Assembly: GCF_011764425.1 (NCBI RefSeq)
Contig: NZ_BLPF01000004.1
Location: 632,001 to 696,000 of the forward strand
Length of the DNA stretch: 64,000 nt
Direction: 5' to 3'
Origin: Phytohabitans houttuyneae
GTDB taxonomy: Bacteria > Actinomycetota > Actinomycetes > Mycobacteriales > Micromonosporaceae
Under the pieces are notes generated by a model. That model worked only from the letters and a program-made list of their open reading frames with translations. It searched no databases and was not told where the DNA came from. The first letter of the stretch is position 1. Each line of letters opens with the position of its first letter. Below are positions 29,397-38,971 of the stretch, piece after piece. The translations under genes were made by a program, and so were the position numbers.

Positions 29397-29891
29397 GTGC
29401 GCGGCGTGCCGGAGACCGACAAGGAACGCTATGAGCGCAACTTCGCCGATCTGCTGCAGGAGCTTCGCGTCGCGCAGACCGGTGTGCAGATCCTGTTCGC
29501 CTTCCTGATGACGCTGCCGTTCAGCTCGGGCTTTGACAAGGTGAACGCCTTCCAGAAGGACGTGTACATCATCGCCCTGCTCGCCGCGGCCGCCGCCGCG
29601 GCCACGCTGATCGCGCCCGTGGCGTACCACCGGGTGCTCTTCCAGCGCGGTCGCAAGGCGGAGCTGGTCCGCTCCGCGCACCGGATGGCCTCGCTCGGGC
29701 TCGCGTTCATGCTGGTGGCGATGGTGAGCGCGGTACTGCTGATCACCGACTTCATCCTTGACCGGTGGCTCGCCCTGCTGCTGAGTGGGATAACCGCTGT
29801 CTGGTTCCTGCTGCTATGGCTCATCCTTCCCCTGCTGCGCCGCGACGACCGCGACGACAGCGAGGTCGAGGATGTCCCTACCGCGGGGTAA
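29397..29891 (+). CDS. DUF6328-family membrane protein
   Basis: A 164-residue protein. An N-terminal amphipathic segment (RNFADLLQELRVAQTGVQIL) matches the conserved start of DUF6328 proteins and is followed by four membrane spans. The family function is unknown. The start is a GTG at 29397 or 29406; no strong ribosome-binding site is visible. Confidence 0.78.
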   Translation: MRGVPETDKERYERNFADLLQELRVAQTGVQILFAFLMTLPFSSGFDKVNAFQKDVYIIALLAAAAAAATLIAPVAYHRVLFQRGRKAELVRSAHRMASLGLAFMLVAMVSAVLLITDFILDRWLALLLSGITAVWFLLLWLILPLLRRDDRDDSEVEDVPTAG

Positions 29892-29940
29892 CACCAGCGG
29901 GTAGCGTGGCATGGAGCCGTCCTCGTCAAGGGGGTATGCC

Positions 29941-31830
29941 GTGACCGCGACCGTTTCGGAAAAGCAGGCCAGGCAGGTCGCCGAGGCCGCGCGCGAGTCG
30001 GAGTGGCGCAAGCCGAGCTTCGGCAAGGAGCTGTTCCTCGGGCGCTTCAGGCTGGACCTGATCGACCCCTGGCCCACCGCCTCCCCGGAGTCCGTGGCCG
30101 GCGCGGAGGAGTTCCTGGCCAAGCTCGACGCGTACGTGCGGTCCGACGTGGACGGTGCGCGGATCGAGCGCGAGGCGCGCATCCCGGACGAGGTCTTCCG
30201 CGGGTTGGCGGCGCTGGGCGCGTTCGGCATGAAGATCGACAAGAAGTACGGTGGGCTCGGACTCTCCAATTTGCACTACTGCAAGGCCCTCACGCTCGCC
30301 GGCTCGGTCAACCCGTCGATCGGCGCGCTGCTGTCCGCGCACCAGTCGATCGGCGTTCCGCAGCCGCTCAAGCTCTTCGGCACCGACGAGCAGAAGAAGA
30401 AGTACCTGCCCCGCCTCGCCGGCGGTGAGGTCTCCGCGTTCCTGCTCACCGAGCCGGACGTCGGCTCCGACCCGGCCCGCCTCGGCACGATCGCCGAGCC
30501 GGTCGAGGGTGGATACCGGCTCAACGGCGTCAAGCTGTGGGCCACCAACGGCACCGTCGCCACGCTGCTGGTCGTGATGGCACGCGTGCCCGACAAGGGC
30601 ATCACCGCATTCGTGGTCGAGGGCGACTCCGAGGGCATCACGATCGAGCGGCGCAACGAGTTCCTCGGGCTGCGCGGGCTGGAAAACAGCGTCACCCGCT
30701 TCCATGACGTGTTCGTGCCTGCCGAAAACGTCATCGGCGGTCTCGGCAAGGGACTCAAGATCGCCCTGACCACCTTGAACACGGGACGCCTCTCCCTGCC
30801 CGCGATGTGCGTGGGCGCCGGCAAGTGGTCGCTCAGCGTGGCGCGGCAGTGGTCCGCGGAACGCGTGCAGTGGGGCCGCGCGGTCGGCAAGCACGAGGCG
30901 GTCGCCAAGAAGATCGCGTTCATTGCCGCGACCACGTACGCGATGGAGTCCATGCTGGACCTCTGCTGCCTCATCGCCGACGACGACAGCAACGACATCC
31001 GCATCGAGGCCGCGCTGGTCAAGCTCTACGCCAGCGAGATGGCCTGGCAGGTGGCCGACGAGCTGATCCAGATCCGCGGCGGCCGGGGGTACGAGACGGC
31101 CGACTCGCTGGCCGCCCGCGGCGAGCGTGCGGTCGAGGTCGAGCAGATCCTCCGTGACCTGCGGATCAACCGGATCTTCGAGGGCTCCACCGAGATCATG
31201 CATCTGCTGATCGCCCGCGAGGCGGTCGACGCACACCTCTCCGTCGCCGGCGACATCATCGATCCGGACGCCGGCCTGGGGCGCAAAGCCCGCGCCGGCG
31301 CTCGTGCGGGCGCCTTCTACGCGAAGTGGCTGCCGACCCTCGCCGTCGGTCGCGGGCAGGTCCCGACGGGGTACGGCGACTTCGGTCCACTCGCCGCCCA
31401 CCTGCGGTACGTGGAGCGCGCCTCCCGCAAGCTGGCCCGGTCGACGTTCTACGCGATGTCCCGCTGGCAGGGAAAGCTGGAGCGCAAGCAGGGCTTCCTC
31501 GGCCGCATCGTGGACATCGGCGCGGAGCTCTTCGCGATGTCCGCGGTCTGCGTGCGCGCACACGCCGAGCGCTCCGCGCGACCCGAAGGCCTCGAGCTGG
31601 CCGACCTCTTCTGCCGCCAGGCGCGGCTGCGTGCGGAGGCGCTCTTCGCCGCCCTGTGGGACAACACCGACTCGCTGGACAGCAAGGTCGCCAAGCGGGT
31701 GCTGGACGGCCGGTACGAGTTCGTGGAGGACGGCGTCGTCCCACCCCCGTCGACCGGGGCGTGGGTCTCCACGTGGGAGCCCGGCCCGTCGACGGCACAG
31801 GACGTGCGCCGCCGCATCCCACCCGAGTAA
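29941..31830 (+). CDS. Acyl-CoA dehydrogenase (long, VLCAD-like)
   Basis: A 629-residue flavoprotein that oxidises acyl-CoA. It contains FLLTEPDVGSDPAR and the C-terminal RINRIFEGSTEIMHLLIAREA block, where the family carries nucleotide- and flavin-binding residues. An extra C-terminal helical domain of about 180 residues is typical of very-long-chain-type enzymes. The GTG at 29941 is preferred over the ATG at 29911: AAGGGGG lies at the right spacing, and TAGCGT at 29902-29907 looks like a -10 box that would put the ATG outside the transcript. Confidence 0.92.
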   Translation: MTATVSEKQARQVAEAARESEWRKPSFGKELFLGRFRLDLIDPWPTASPESVAGAEEFLAKLDAYVRSDVDGARIEREARIPDEVFRGLAALGAFGMKIDKKYGGLGLSNLHYCKALTLAGSVNPSIGALLSAHQSIGVPQPLKLFGTDEQKKKYLPRLAGGEVSAFLLTEPDVGSDPARLGTIAEPVEGGYRLNGVKLWATNGTVATLLVVMARVPDKGITAFVVEGDSEGITIERRNEFLGLRGLENSVTRFHDVFVPAENVIGGLGKGLKIALTTLNTGRLSLPAMCVGAGKWSLSVARQWSAERVQWGRAVGKHEAVAKKIAFIAATTYAMESMLDLCCLIADDDSNDIRIEAALVKLYASEMAWQVADELIQIRGGRGYETADSLAARGERAVEVEQILRDLRINRIFEGSTEIMHLLIAREAVDAHLSVAGDIIDPDAGLGRKARAGARAGAFYAKWLPTLAVGRGQVPTGYGDFGPLAAHLRYVERASRKLARSTFYAMSRWQGKLERKQGFLGRIVDIGAELFAMSAVCVRAHAERSARPEGLELADLFCRQARLRAEALFAALWDNTDSLDSKVAKRVLDGRYEFVEDGVVPPPSTGAWVSTWEPGPSTAQDVRRRIPPE

Positions 31831-31842
31831 AGCCCCGAGCCT

Positions 31843-31906
31843 TGTTGATCAGGGACTTGGTGCCGCGCCACGCCGCGTGACACGCCCACCAACTCCCTGA
31901 TCAACA
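31843..31906. terminator. Long hairpin between convergent genes
   Basis: A 20-bp stem with one mismatch: TGTTGATCAGGGACTTGGTG against CACCAACTCCCTGATCAACA, loop 24 bases. It lies between the acyl-CoA dehydrogenase and the convergent membrane-protein gene and is a likely bidirectional terminator. Confidence 0.65.
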
Positions 31907-31940
31907 GCGAGAGGCCGCGCCCTGATCAACAGCGAGAGGC
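31896..31940. repeat. 20-bp direct repeat, two copies
   Basis: CCTGATCAACAGCGAGAGGC occurs at 31896-31915 and 31921-31940. The first copy overlaps the right arm of the hairpin. Confidence 0.85.
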
Positions 31941-31950
31941 AATGGCGGCG

Positions 31951-32550
31951 TCAGGGGCGTAGGCCGAGCGCCTTGAGTTCCAGCGCGGCCAAAGCGGCGA
32001 CGGTGGCCTCGTCGCCGCGGCGCCAGGACTGGGCCACGTCAGGGTCGATCCTGGTCAGCTTGGTCAGGGGTTGGGTGGCCAGGGCGCGCAGGGCGAGCAG
32101 GTCGCGGCCCGCTGCGGCGCCGCGGAGGGTGGCGGCGGCGCCGGCTCGGCGCATCCAGCGGACCCGGAGCGGGAGCCACACGAAGAGCACCAGGCCCAGG
32201 GGAAACACGAGCAGGCCGAGGGAGAGGGCGAGCGCCAGGTCGTTGACCACGTCCTGCTGCTGCTGGCCCGCCCCGGCGAGTGAGCGGGCGGCGTCGGCGG
32301 CACCGTTGAACGGTGCGGTCAGGTCGTCGCCCACGATCGGTACCCGATTGATCTTGCTGCCGACGTCGGACAGGCCGTCGGCGAGTCCCGTGCCGGCGCC
32401 CTCCAGCCGCTGGCCGGGCACGGCGAGCTTCTGCACCAGGTCGTGCAGCCACATCGCGGCCCGGATCGCGAAGTACACCCAGGCGACGACGAGCAGATCG
32501 GTGATCAGTTGGCGAGCGGCGACGGGGGCGCGATCGGCGTAAATCTTCAC
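31951..32550 (-). CDS. Hypothetical membrane protein
   Basis: About 199 residues from a GTG at 32550 (alternative GTG at 32571). One span lies near residues 17-35 and a second, strong one near residues 105-130. The segment between them is soluble (GAGTGLADGLSDVGSKINRV). The C-terminal 65 residues are basic and helical. I do not recognise the family. It lies downstream of zur in the same direction, separated by 58 bases. Confidence 0.7.
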   Translation of the reverse strand: MKIYADRAPVAARQLITDLLVVAWVYFAIRAAMWLHDLVQKLAVPGQRLEGAGTGLADGLSDVGSKINRVPIVGDDLTAPFNGAADAARSLAGAGQQQQDVVNDLALALSLGLLVFPLGLVLFVWLPLRVRWMRRAGAAATLRGAAAGRDLLALRALATQPLTKLTRIDPDVAQSWRRGDEATVAALAALELKALGLRP

Positions 32551-32608
32551 AGGGATCAGCGTCCCGCACACCCTTCAAGATCACCCGGAACCACGGGCGG
32601 GCGCGGGG

Positions 32609-33025
32609 CTATTCGGTGCGTGCGGCGCACTCCGGGCAGGTACCGAAGATCTCCAGGGTGTGGCTCACGCCGACGAACCCGTGCTGCGCCGCCACCCGGT
32701 CGGCCCAACTCTCCACCGCCGGGCCCTCGACCTCGACCGTGCGCCCGCAGGAGCGGCAGACAAGGTGGTGGTGATGGCCCTCGCTGCACCGGCGGTAGAG
32801 GTGCTCCCCGCCCGGCGGGCGCATCACGTCGACCTCGCCCGAGTCGGCCAAGCCCTGCAGCGTGCGGTAAACCGTGGTCAGGCCCACCCGCTCACCCCGC
32901 TCGCGCAGCATCGCGTGCAGCTCCTGCGCGCTGTGGAAACCCTCCACCTCGCCCAGAAGTGAGCTGACCGCGGTGCGCTGGCGGGTGTTGCGGACCGCCG
33001 CCCCGGTCCCCTCGTCGATGGTCAA
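32609..33025 (-). CDS. zur: Zinc-uptake regulator Zur (Fur family)
   Basis: A 138-residue Fur-family repressor. An N-terminal winged helix (TTVYRTLQGLADSGEVDV, near residues 49-66) precedes a metal-binding domain with the HHHH block (EGHHHHLVC) and structural zinc CxxC pairs (CRSC and CPEC). The location, as last gene of the znu-arsR run with a Zur-type box upstream of znuA, identifies it as Zur rather than iron Fur. The start is a TTG at 33025 with the strong ribosome-binding site GAGGAG; it overlaps the arsR stop. Confidence 0.9.
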   Translation of the reverse strand: MTIDEGTGAAVRNTRQRTAVSSLLGEVEGFHSAQELHAMLRERGERVGLTTVYRTLQGLADSGEVDVMRPPGGEHLYRRCSEGHHHHLVCRSCGRTVEVEGPAVESWADRVAAQHGFVGVSHTLEIFGTCPECAARTE

Positions 33026-33486
33026 TGTTTCTCCTCGATCGCTCGCTCCCCGTCGTCGTGCGCCGGTGCCGTCGGGCCCTGCTGGCTGGCTCGCTCAGCT
33101 CGCTTCGGCCCCGGCTGCCGGCTCAATCCGGGCTGCTCGCTTCGCGGCCAGCTCCGGGTTGAGTCAGCCTCGGGGCCACGCTCTCTCACGTGTGCCTCGC
33201 GTGCGTGGGTGACGGCGTCGGCCACGATGTGCGCGATGTGCTCGTCGACCAGCGTGTACGCGATCTCACGGCCGCGCCGCGCACCCCGCACCACGCCCGC
33301 GCCCCGCAGGACGCGCAGGTGCTGGGAGACGAGTGGCTGCGCCGCGCCGAGCTTGTCGACAAGCTCGTGCACGCAGCGCTCGCCGCCGGCAAGCTCGGTG
33401 ACGATCGCGACCCGGATCGGCGCGGACAGGGCGCGCAGCAATTCGCCAGCGCCCTCGTACGCCTCGTATCCGGCTGTCGTGGTCAC
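33022..33486 (-). CDS. ArsR/SmtB-family metal-sensing repressor
   Basis: A 154-residue protein. The ArsR winged helix covers about residues 12-90: RCVHELVDKLGAAQPLVSQH contains the ELVDKL-type segment and recognition helix, and the C-terminal alpha5 DEHIAHIVADAVTHA carries the Asp/His positions used by SmtB-type zinc sensors. The last 50 residues are low-complexity and probably disordered. A GTG at 33486 gives the family-like start; the TTG at 33504 is less likely. Pairing SmtB-type and Zur regulators matches the mycobacterial smtB-zur arrangement near glyS. Confidence 0.88.
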   Translation of the reverse strand: MTTTAGYEAYEGAGELLRALSAPIRVAIVTELAGGERCVHELVDKLGAAQPLVSQHLRVLRGAGVVRGARRGREIAYTLVDEHIAHIVADAVTHAREAHVRERGPEADSTRSWPRSEQPGLSRQPGPKRAERASQQGPTAPAHDDGERAIEEKH

Positions 33487-33516
33487 CTCGCAACCGTAGT
33501 CCAAAACGGGAGGCGA

Positions 33517-34392
33517 TCAGCGCTCGAGGACGACGTCCGGGGGTTCCACGTCGACGGTATGGGGGATTGCCTGAACCCGGCGGCGCACCAGCCGCCACAG
33601 CCCGGCCCCGGCGGCGATGGCCACGAAGCCGGCGATGGCGAGGACCACGATCGTCGCGCCGGCTGCGGTGTCCGCCTCGCCGGCCAGCCACACGCCGAGG
33701 CCGGCGGAGAGCACGCCCAGCCCCATCGCGAGCGCCATCGTGCCGCGGAACCCCCGGGTGACCTGCTGGGCGGCCGCCACCGGTACCACCATCAGCGCGC
33801 TGACCAGCAGCAGCCCGACGGTGCGCATGGCGATCGTGACGGTGACCGCGGCGGTGACCGCGATCAGCACGTTGAGCGTGCGGACCGGGAGGCCGGAGAC
33901 GCGGGCGTACTCCTCGTCGTGGCAGATCGCGAACAGCGCGGGGCGCAGCAGCAGCATCGCGGCGAGCACGGCCGCGCCGAGGACCACGATCACGATCAGG
34001 TCGTTGCGGGAGGTGGTGGTGAGCGAGCCGAAGAGGTACGCCATGAGGTTGGCGTTGCTGCGGTTGTCGGAGAGGCCGACGAGCATCACGCCGCCCGCGA
34101 TGCCGCCGTAGAAGAGCAGCGCGAGGGCCTGGTCGCCGGAGGTGCGGCCGCGCTCGCGGAGCAGCTCGATCGCGACGGCGCCGATCGTCGAGACGATCAC
34201 GGCGGTGAGCACGGGGGAGCGGTCGAGCAGCAGGCCCACGCCGACGCCGGTGAGCGCCACGTGGCCGATGCCGTCGCCGATCAGGGACATCCGGCGCTGC
34301 ACCAGGTAGATGCCGAGCGCGGGCGCGGACAGCCCGATCACGAGCGCGCCGATCAGCGCACGGATCATGAAGTCGTACTGGAACATGCTCAT
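33517..34392 (-). CDS. znuB: Zinc ABC transporter permease (ZnuB type)
   Basis: A 291-residue ABC-3-family membrane permease with about eight spans. SLIGDGIGHVALTGVGVGL and AICHDEEYARVSGLPV, with VGLLLVSALMVVPVAAAQ, are typical of ZnuB/MntB permeases. The ATG at 34392 overlaps the ATPase stop (ATGA); a second ATG lies six bases later. Confidence 0.92.
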   Translation of the reverse strand: MSMFQYDFMIRALIGALVIGLSAPALGIYLVQRRMSLIGDGIGHVALTGVGVGLLLDRSPVLTAVIVSTIGAVAIELLRERGRTSGDQALALLFYGGIAGGVMLVGLSDNRSNANLMAYLFGSLTTTSRNDLIVIVVLGAAVLAAMLLLRPALFAICHDEEYARVSGLPVRTLNVLIAVTAAVTVTIAMRTVGLLLVSALMVVPVAAAQQVTRGFRGTMALAMGLGVLSAGLGVWLAGEADTAAGATIVVLAIAGFVAIAAGAGLWRLVRRRVQAIPHTVDVEPPDVVLER

Positions 34393-35153
34393 GCGTGGAA
34401 AACCCCGTGCGGCGCCGGATGCTCGTGCGGGTGGACGTGGTCGTGACCGGGCAGGGCGTGATGGCCCGCCGGCGGTGGGCACGCGCCGTCGTGCGCGATC
34501 TGTCCATCGTGTACCACCACCGCGCGCCCCACCAGCGGCTGCAACGGCCCCAGCTCGTGCGCCACCAGCAGCACCGTCCCGCCGCCGGACACGAACCCGC
34601 CCAGCGCCTCGGCGAACGCCTCCTGGCTGCCCGCGTCGACGCCGGCGGTCGGCTCGTCGAGCACCAGCATCTCGGGCTCGCCGGACAGCGCGCGGGCGAT
34701 CAGGGTGCGCTGCTGCTGCCCGCCGGACAGGGTGGACACCGGGTCGCCGGCCCGCTCGGCGAGACCCACGGCCTCCAGCGCGGCGCTCACCGCGGCCCGG
34801 TCGGCAGCGCCGGGAGGCCGCAGCACGCCACGCCTGGCCAGGCGGCCGGAGGCGACGACCTCGCGCACCGTGGCGGGCACGCCGCTGCCGGCGCCCACGC
34901 GCTGCGGCACGTACCCGATCCGGTGCCACTCCCGGAAGCGCCGCAGCGGCGTGCCGAACAGCGAGATGCCGCCCGCGCGGAGCGGGATGAGCCCGAGGAT
35001 CGCGCGGATCAGGGTCGACTTGCCCGAGCCGTTGGCGCCGAGGATCGCCACGACCTCGCCGGCCGTGACGCACAGTGAGACATCACGCAGGACGGGGCGG
35101 TCGCCGTACGCGACCACCCCGTGCGTGACGTCCACCACGGCACGCTCGCTCAC
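34389..35153 (-). CDS. znuC: Zinc ABC transporter ATPase (ZnuC type) with His-rich tail
   Basis: A 254-residue ABC ATPase. Walker A is GANGSGKS (residues 39-46), the signature is LSGGQQQR, Walker B is MLVLDEPTAGVD, and the switch His is in VAHE. The last 35 residues form a tail rich in His (HDHVHPHEH) that ordinary ABC ATPases lack; it probably binds zinc and may sense or buffer it. The GTG start overlaps the znuA stop. Confidence 0.93.
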   Translation of the reverse strand: MSERAVVDVTHGVVAYGDRPVLRDVSLCVTAGEVVAILGANGSGKSTLIRAILGLIPLRAGGISLFGTPLRRFREWHRIGYVPQRVGAGSGVPATVREVVASGRLARRGVLRPPGAADRAAVSAALEAVGLAERAGDPVSTLSGGQQQRTLIARALSGEPEMLVLDEPTAGVDAGSQEAFAEALGGFVSGGGTVLLVAHELGPLQPLVGRAVVVHDGQIAHDGACPPPAGHHALPGHDHVHPHEHPAPHGVFHA

Positions 35154-36099
35154 GTGCCGCAGCCCAGCGCCGGCCCGAGGGTGGCAAGATTTTTCCGCAT
35201 CACCGAAAAGTAGTCGTCGGAGCTGCCCGGCTGCAGCCCTTCAATGGGATCGAGAACCGCGGTCTTGGCTCCGACCTCGCTCGCGATGGTCTCGGCGACC
35301 TTCGGGCTCACCAGCGTCTCGAAGAAGATCGTGGTCGCCTTGTGCTCCTTCGCCTCCTCGGCCACCTCGGCCAGCCGCTGCGGCGAGGGCTCGTCCTCGG
35401 GGTGAGGCCGGTGATCCCGATCTGCTCCAGGTCGTACCGGTCGGCCAGGTACCCGAACGCGGCGTGGCTTGTCACGATCTCCCGCCGCTGGCAGGTCTTG
35501 AGCCCGGCCGCGTACTCCTTGTCCAGCGCATCGAGGTCGGTCCGGAGCGTCGCCGCGCGGGCGGTGTAGTCGGCGGCGTGGTCGGGGTCGGCCTGGCCGA
35601 GCCGCTCGGCCACCTTTTCGCCGATGGTGGCGAGGCGGGTGGGGTCGAGCCACACGTGCGGGTCCTTGCCGCCGGCCTCCTCGGCGTGCTCTTCGCCGCC
35701 GGGCTCCTCGCCCTCGTGTGAGTGGCCGGCATCGGTGGCGTCGAGCAGCGGCACGGCCGTCGACACGTCGAACGCGCGGTCGCCGCCCTGCTGCTCCACC
35801 GCCTCGTCGACGGCCGGCTGGAAGCCCTTGAGGTAGACGACGACCTTGGCGTCGACGATCTGGGCCACCTGGTCGGCGTTGAGCTCGAGGTCGTGCGGCT
35901 CGGCGCCGGGTTTGGCGAGGTTGGTGACGTGCACCGCGTCGCCGCCGACCTTCTCGGCGACGAACTGGAGCGGGTAGAAGGCAGCGACGACGCTGAGCTG
36001 GTCCGAGCTGGCGCCGGTGGCGTCGTCGCCGCAGGCGGTCAGGGCGCCGATGGCGAGGGCCGCGGCGAGCAGCGCCCGAGGGGTGGGGCGGTTTCGCAT
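35150..36099 (-). pseudogene. znuA: Zinc-binding lipoprotein ZnuA, interrupted by one frameshift
   Basis: A cluster A-I metal-binding lipoprotein: signal and lipobox LTAC (ALAIGALTACGDD), then a binding domain with a His-rich loop (DAGHSHEGEEPGGEEH) and conserved metal-site segments (PHDLELN, HVWLDP, TSHAAFGYLADRY). After GITGLTP the frame is lost in the GGGG at 35399-35402. It resumes one frame over as EDEPSPQRLAEVAEEAKEH and runs to GCGT at 35150. One extra base restores a normal ZnuA of about 316 residues. The flanking operon is intact, so a sequence error is likely. Confidence 0.88.
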
Positions 36100-36119
36100 A
36101 CCACCACTCTCCGCCGAGA

Positions 36120-36134
36120 TGACAATGATTGTCA
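36120..36134. promoter_or_regulatory. Zur box upstream of znuA
   Basis: TGACAATGATTGTCA is a perfect 7-1-7 palindrome fitting the actinobacterial Zur consensus (TGA, AAT-type core, TCA). It ends 21 bases upstream of the znuA start, where bound Zur would block the promoter of znuACB-arsR-zur. Confidence 0.88.
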
Positions 36135-36147
36135 AAAGCGCATGGGT

Positions 36148-36396
36148 CTACAGGATCTTGAACAGCGCCGCCAGGAGCAGCAGCCCCAGCATGAACACCC
36201 GGATCGTTCGCGTCTGCGGAGAGGTCACCGGCCACGTGCGGCGCATCAGGTAGATGAGCCCGCCGGCCAGCGCCAGCAGCACCACCCCGCCGAACACCCC
36301 CGGCGCGAAGAGGCCGATGAGCACGACGACCAGCGCACCGAGGAACGCGGTGGTCGGGTTGATCCGGGCCAGCCGGGCTTCACGCGTACCCTTCAT
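36148..36396 (-). CDS. Small membrane protein, function unknown
   Basis: 82 residues from the ATG at 36396. It has two or three hydrophobic segments (AFLGALVVVLIGLFAPGVFG, then VLLALAGGLIYLM, then VFMLGLLLLAALF) separated by basic residues. The pattern recurs in small actinobacterial membrane proteins of unknown function (possibly DUF6703). The gene diverges from the ABM-domain gene with only 24 bases between starts. Confidence 0.7.
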   Translation of the reverse strand: MKGTREARLARINPTTAFLGALVVVLIGLFAPGVFGGVVLLALAGGLIYLMRRTWPVTSPQTRTIRVFMLGLLLLAALFKIL

Positions 36397-36420
36397 GGAT
36401 TCAACCTTAAGGAGGCGCCC

Positions 36421-36774
36421 GTGCTGGTCATGAACCGGTTCGTGGTTGAGGAGGCCGCGGCCGGATCGTTCACCGAGCGGGCACACGCCGCGCTCGCCGC
36501 ACTGGCGGCGCGCCCCGGCTACCTGCGGGGCCGGCTCACCCGCGCGCTCGACGAGCCGTCGCACTGGTGCCTGGTCACCGAGTGGGAGTCCGTCGGGACG
36601 TACCGGCGGGCGCTCGGCGCCTTCGACGTGAAGATGTACGCCACCCCGCTGCTCGCCGAGTCGCTCGACGAGCCCTCCGCGTACGAGGCGCTGGCCGAGG
36701 CCGCACCCGGCGGCGAGGTGGTCACGGCGGCGAGCGACCGCGCGGCCGACCAGGGGCCGCCTTCGCCCAGGTGA
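36421..36774 (+). CDS. Antibiotic-biosynthesis-monooxygenase (ABM) domain protein
   Basis: 117 residues. The first 95 form an ABM-type dimeric alpha/beta ferredoxin-like domain (MNRFVVEEAAAGSFTERAH, RPGYLRGRLTRAL, WCLVTEWESVGTYRRAL). Members include heme-degrading and quinol monooxygenases, but the specific activity cannot be read from sequence. The GTG at 36421 has AAGGAGG just upstream. Confidence 0.8.
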   Translation: MLVMNRFVVEEAAAGSFTERAHAALAALAARPGYLRGRLTRALDEPSHWCLVTEWESVGTYRRALGAFDVKMYATPLLAESLDEPSAYEALAEAAPGGEVVTAASDRAADQGPPSPR

Positions 36775-36831
36775 CCTCCGCTTTCCCACGGTGACCCTGC
36801 TCGCGGGCGGAAGCGCACTACGCTTGCCGTC

Positions 36832-37344
36832 ATGACGCTGGCAGCCGGCGCCCCCTCGCCCACCGACGTGCCACCGCCGCCGCCCGGGCCGGGCGTGACG
36901 CCACCGTTCGCGGCGCCACCCATCGAGGGGCGTAACGCGCGGATGTGGCTGTCGCTGGGCGTGGCCGGCCTCGCCGCCGTCCTGTGCTGCGGTGCCGGCG
37001 GCACCGCGCTGGTCGGGCTCGTGATCACCCAGGCGGAGTCGCTCAACGAGCAGGCGCAGACCATCGTGGGCGGCTACTTCGACGCCCTGTCCGAGGGCAA
37101 CTACCAGGACGCCTACAAGCTGCTCTGCGACGACGCGCAGGAGGACGAGACGCCGGCGCAGTTCACCGCCCGCGTGTCCAGCGGGCCGCGGATCACGTCG
37201 TACGAGGTGGGCGACGTCGCCATCCCCGCCCTGACGGTGCCGGCCGACGTGACGTACGCGACAGGTGGGCAGGACCGGCTCGAGATCACGCTCGCCCAGG
37301 ACGCGGGCACCGGCCAGTTCGAGGTGTGCGGCATCGCGGGGTAA
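36832..37344 (+). CDS. Hypothetical membrane-anchored protein (DUF4878-like layout)
   Basis: 170 residues: a proline-rich cytoplasmic N-terminus, one span with paired cysteines (AAVLCCGAGGTALVGLVI, near residues 43-60), then an extracellular NTF2-like domain beginning YFDALSEGNYQDAYKLLCDD. The layout resembles small actinobacterial DUF4878-type proteins. TACGCT at 36819-36824, 7 bases before the ATG, suggests a leaderless transcript. The function is unknown. Confidence 0.72.
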   Translation: MTLAAGAPSPTDVPPPPPGPGVTPPFAAPPIEGRNARMWLSLGVAGLAAVLCCGAGGTALVGLVITQAESLNEQAQTIVGGYFDALSEGNYQDAYKLLCDDAQEDETPAQFTARVSSGPRITSYEVGDVAIPALTVPADVTYATGGQDRLEITLAQDAGTGQFEVCGIAG

Positions 37345-37360
37345 TCTGCTGGGGTTTGGC

Positions 37361-37384
37361 CCGCCGGTAACCGTACGGTGGCGG
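37361..37384 (+). terminator. Hairpin before glyS
   Basis: CCGCC/GGCGG with an inner ACCGTACGGT palindrome. It lies between the membrane-protein gene and glyS. A terminator role is possible but no T-run follows. Confidence 0.35.
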
Positions 37385-37460
37385 TAGCCGTTGTAAATCC
37401 CGTCCGCAGTCCTTCCCTTTGGTCCCCGCCGACCGCCAGCCGGCGCAGGAGGAAATCACA

Positions 37461-38840
<1,380 letters not shown>

Positions 38841-38854
38841 CCGCCCGTCGCCCC

Positions 38855-38886
38855 TGGTCCGGGGGCGCGCATGTGCCTCCGGACCA
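38855..38886 (+). terminator. Terminator hairpin after glyS
   Basis: TGGTCCGGGGGC pairs with GCCTCCGGACCA (12 bp, one G-T), loop 8 bases, followed by TTTG. It lies 15 bases after the glyS stop. Confidence 0.7.
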
Positions 38887-38895
38887 TTTGACAGG

Positions 38896-38966
38896 GAGCT
38901 ACCGCGACGTCCGCCGTGGTCCGGACCGTTGCTCCCGCGGCCTCACCCTGCGCGGTTGGTCGCGCT
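38896..38966 (+). repeat. Structured intergenic repeat, copy 3
   Basis: It starts GAGCTACCGCGAC and shares GGTCCGGACCGTTGCTCCCG with copy 2. CGCGAC near the start pairs with GTCGCG at the end. It fills the gap between the glyS terminator and the convergent xdhC-like gene. Confidence 0.75.
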
Positions 38967-38971
38967 TTCGA

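Noticed and set aside
37345-37460. T-box riboswitch before glyS
   Set aside because: No T-box consensus or specifier-like stem was found, only a short GC hairpin.
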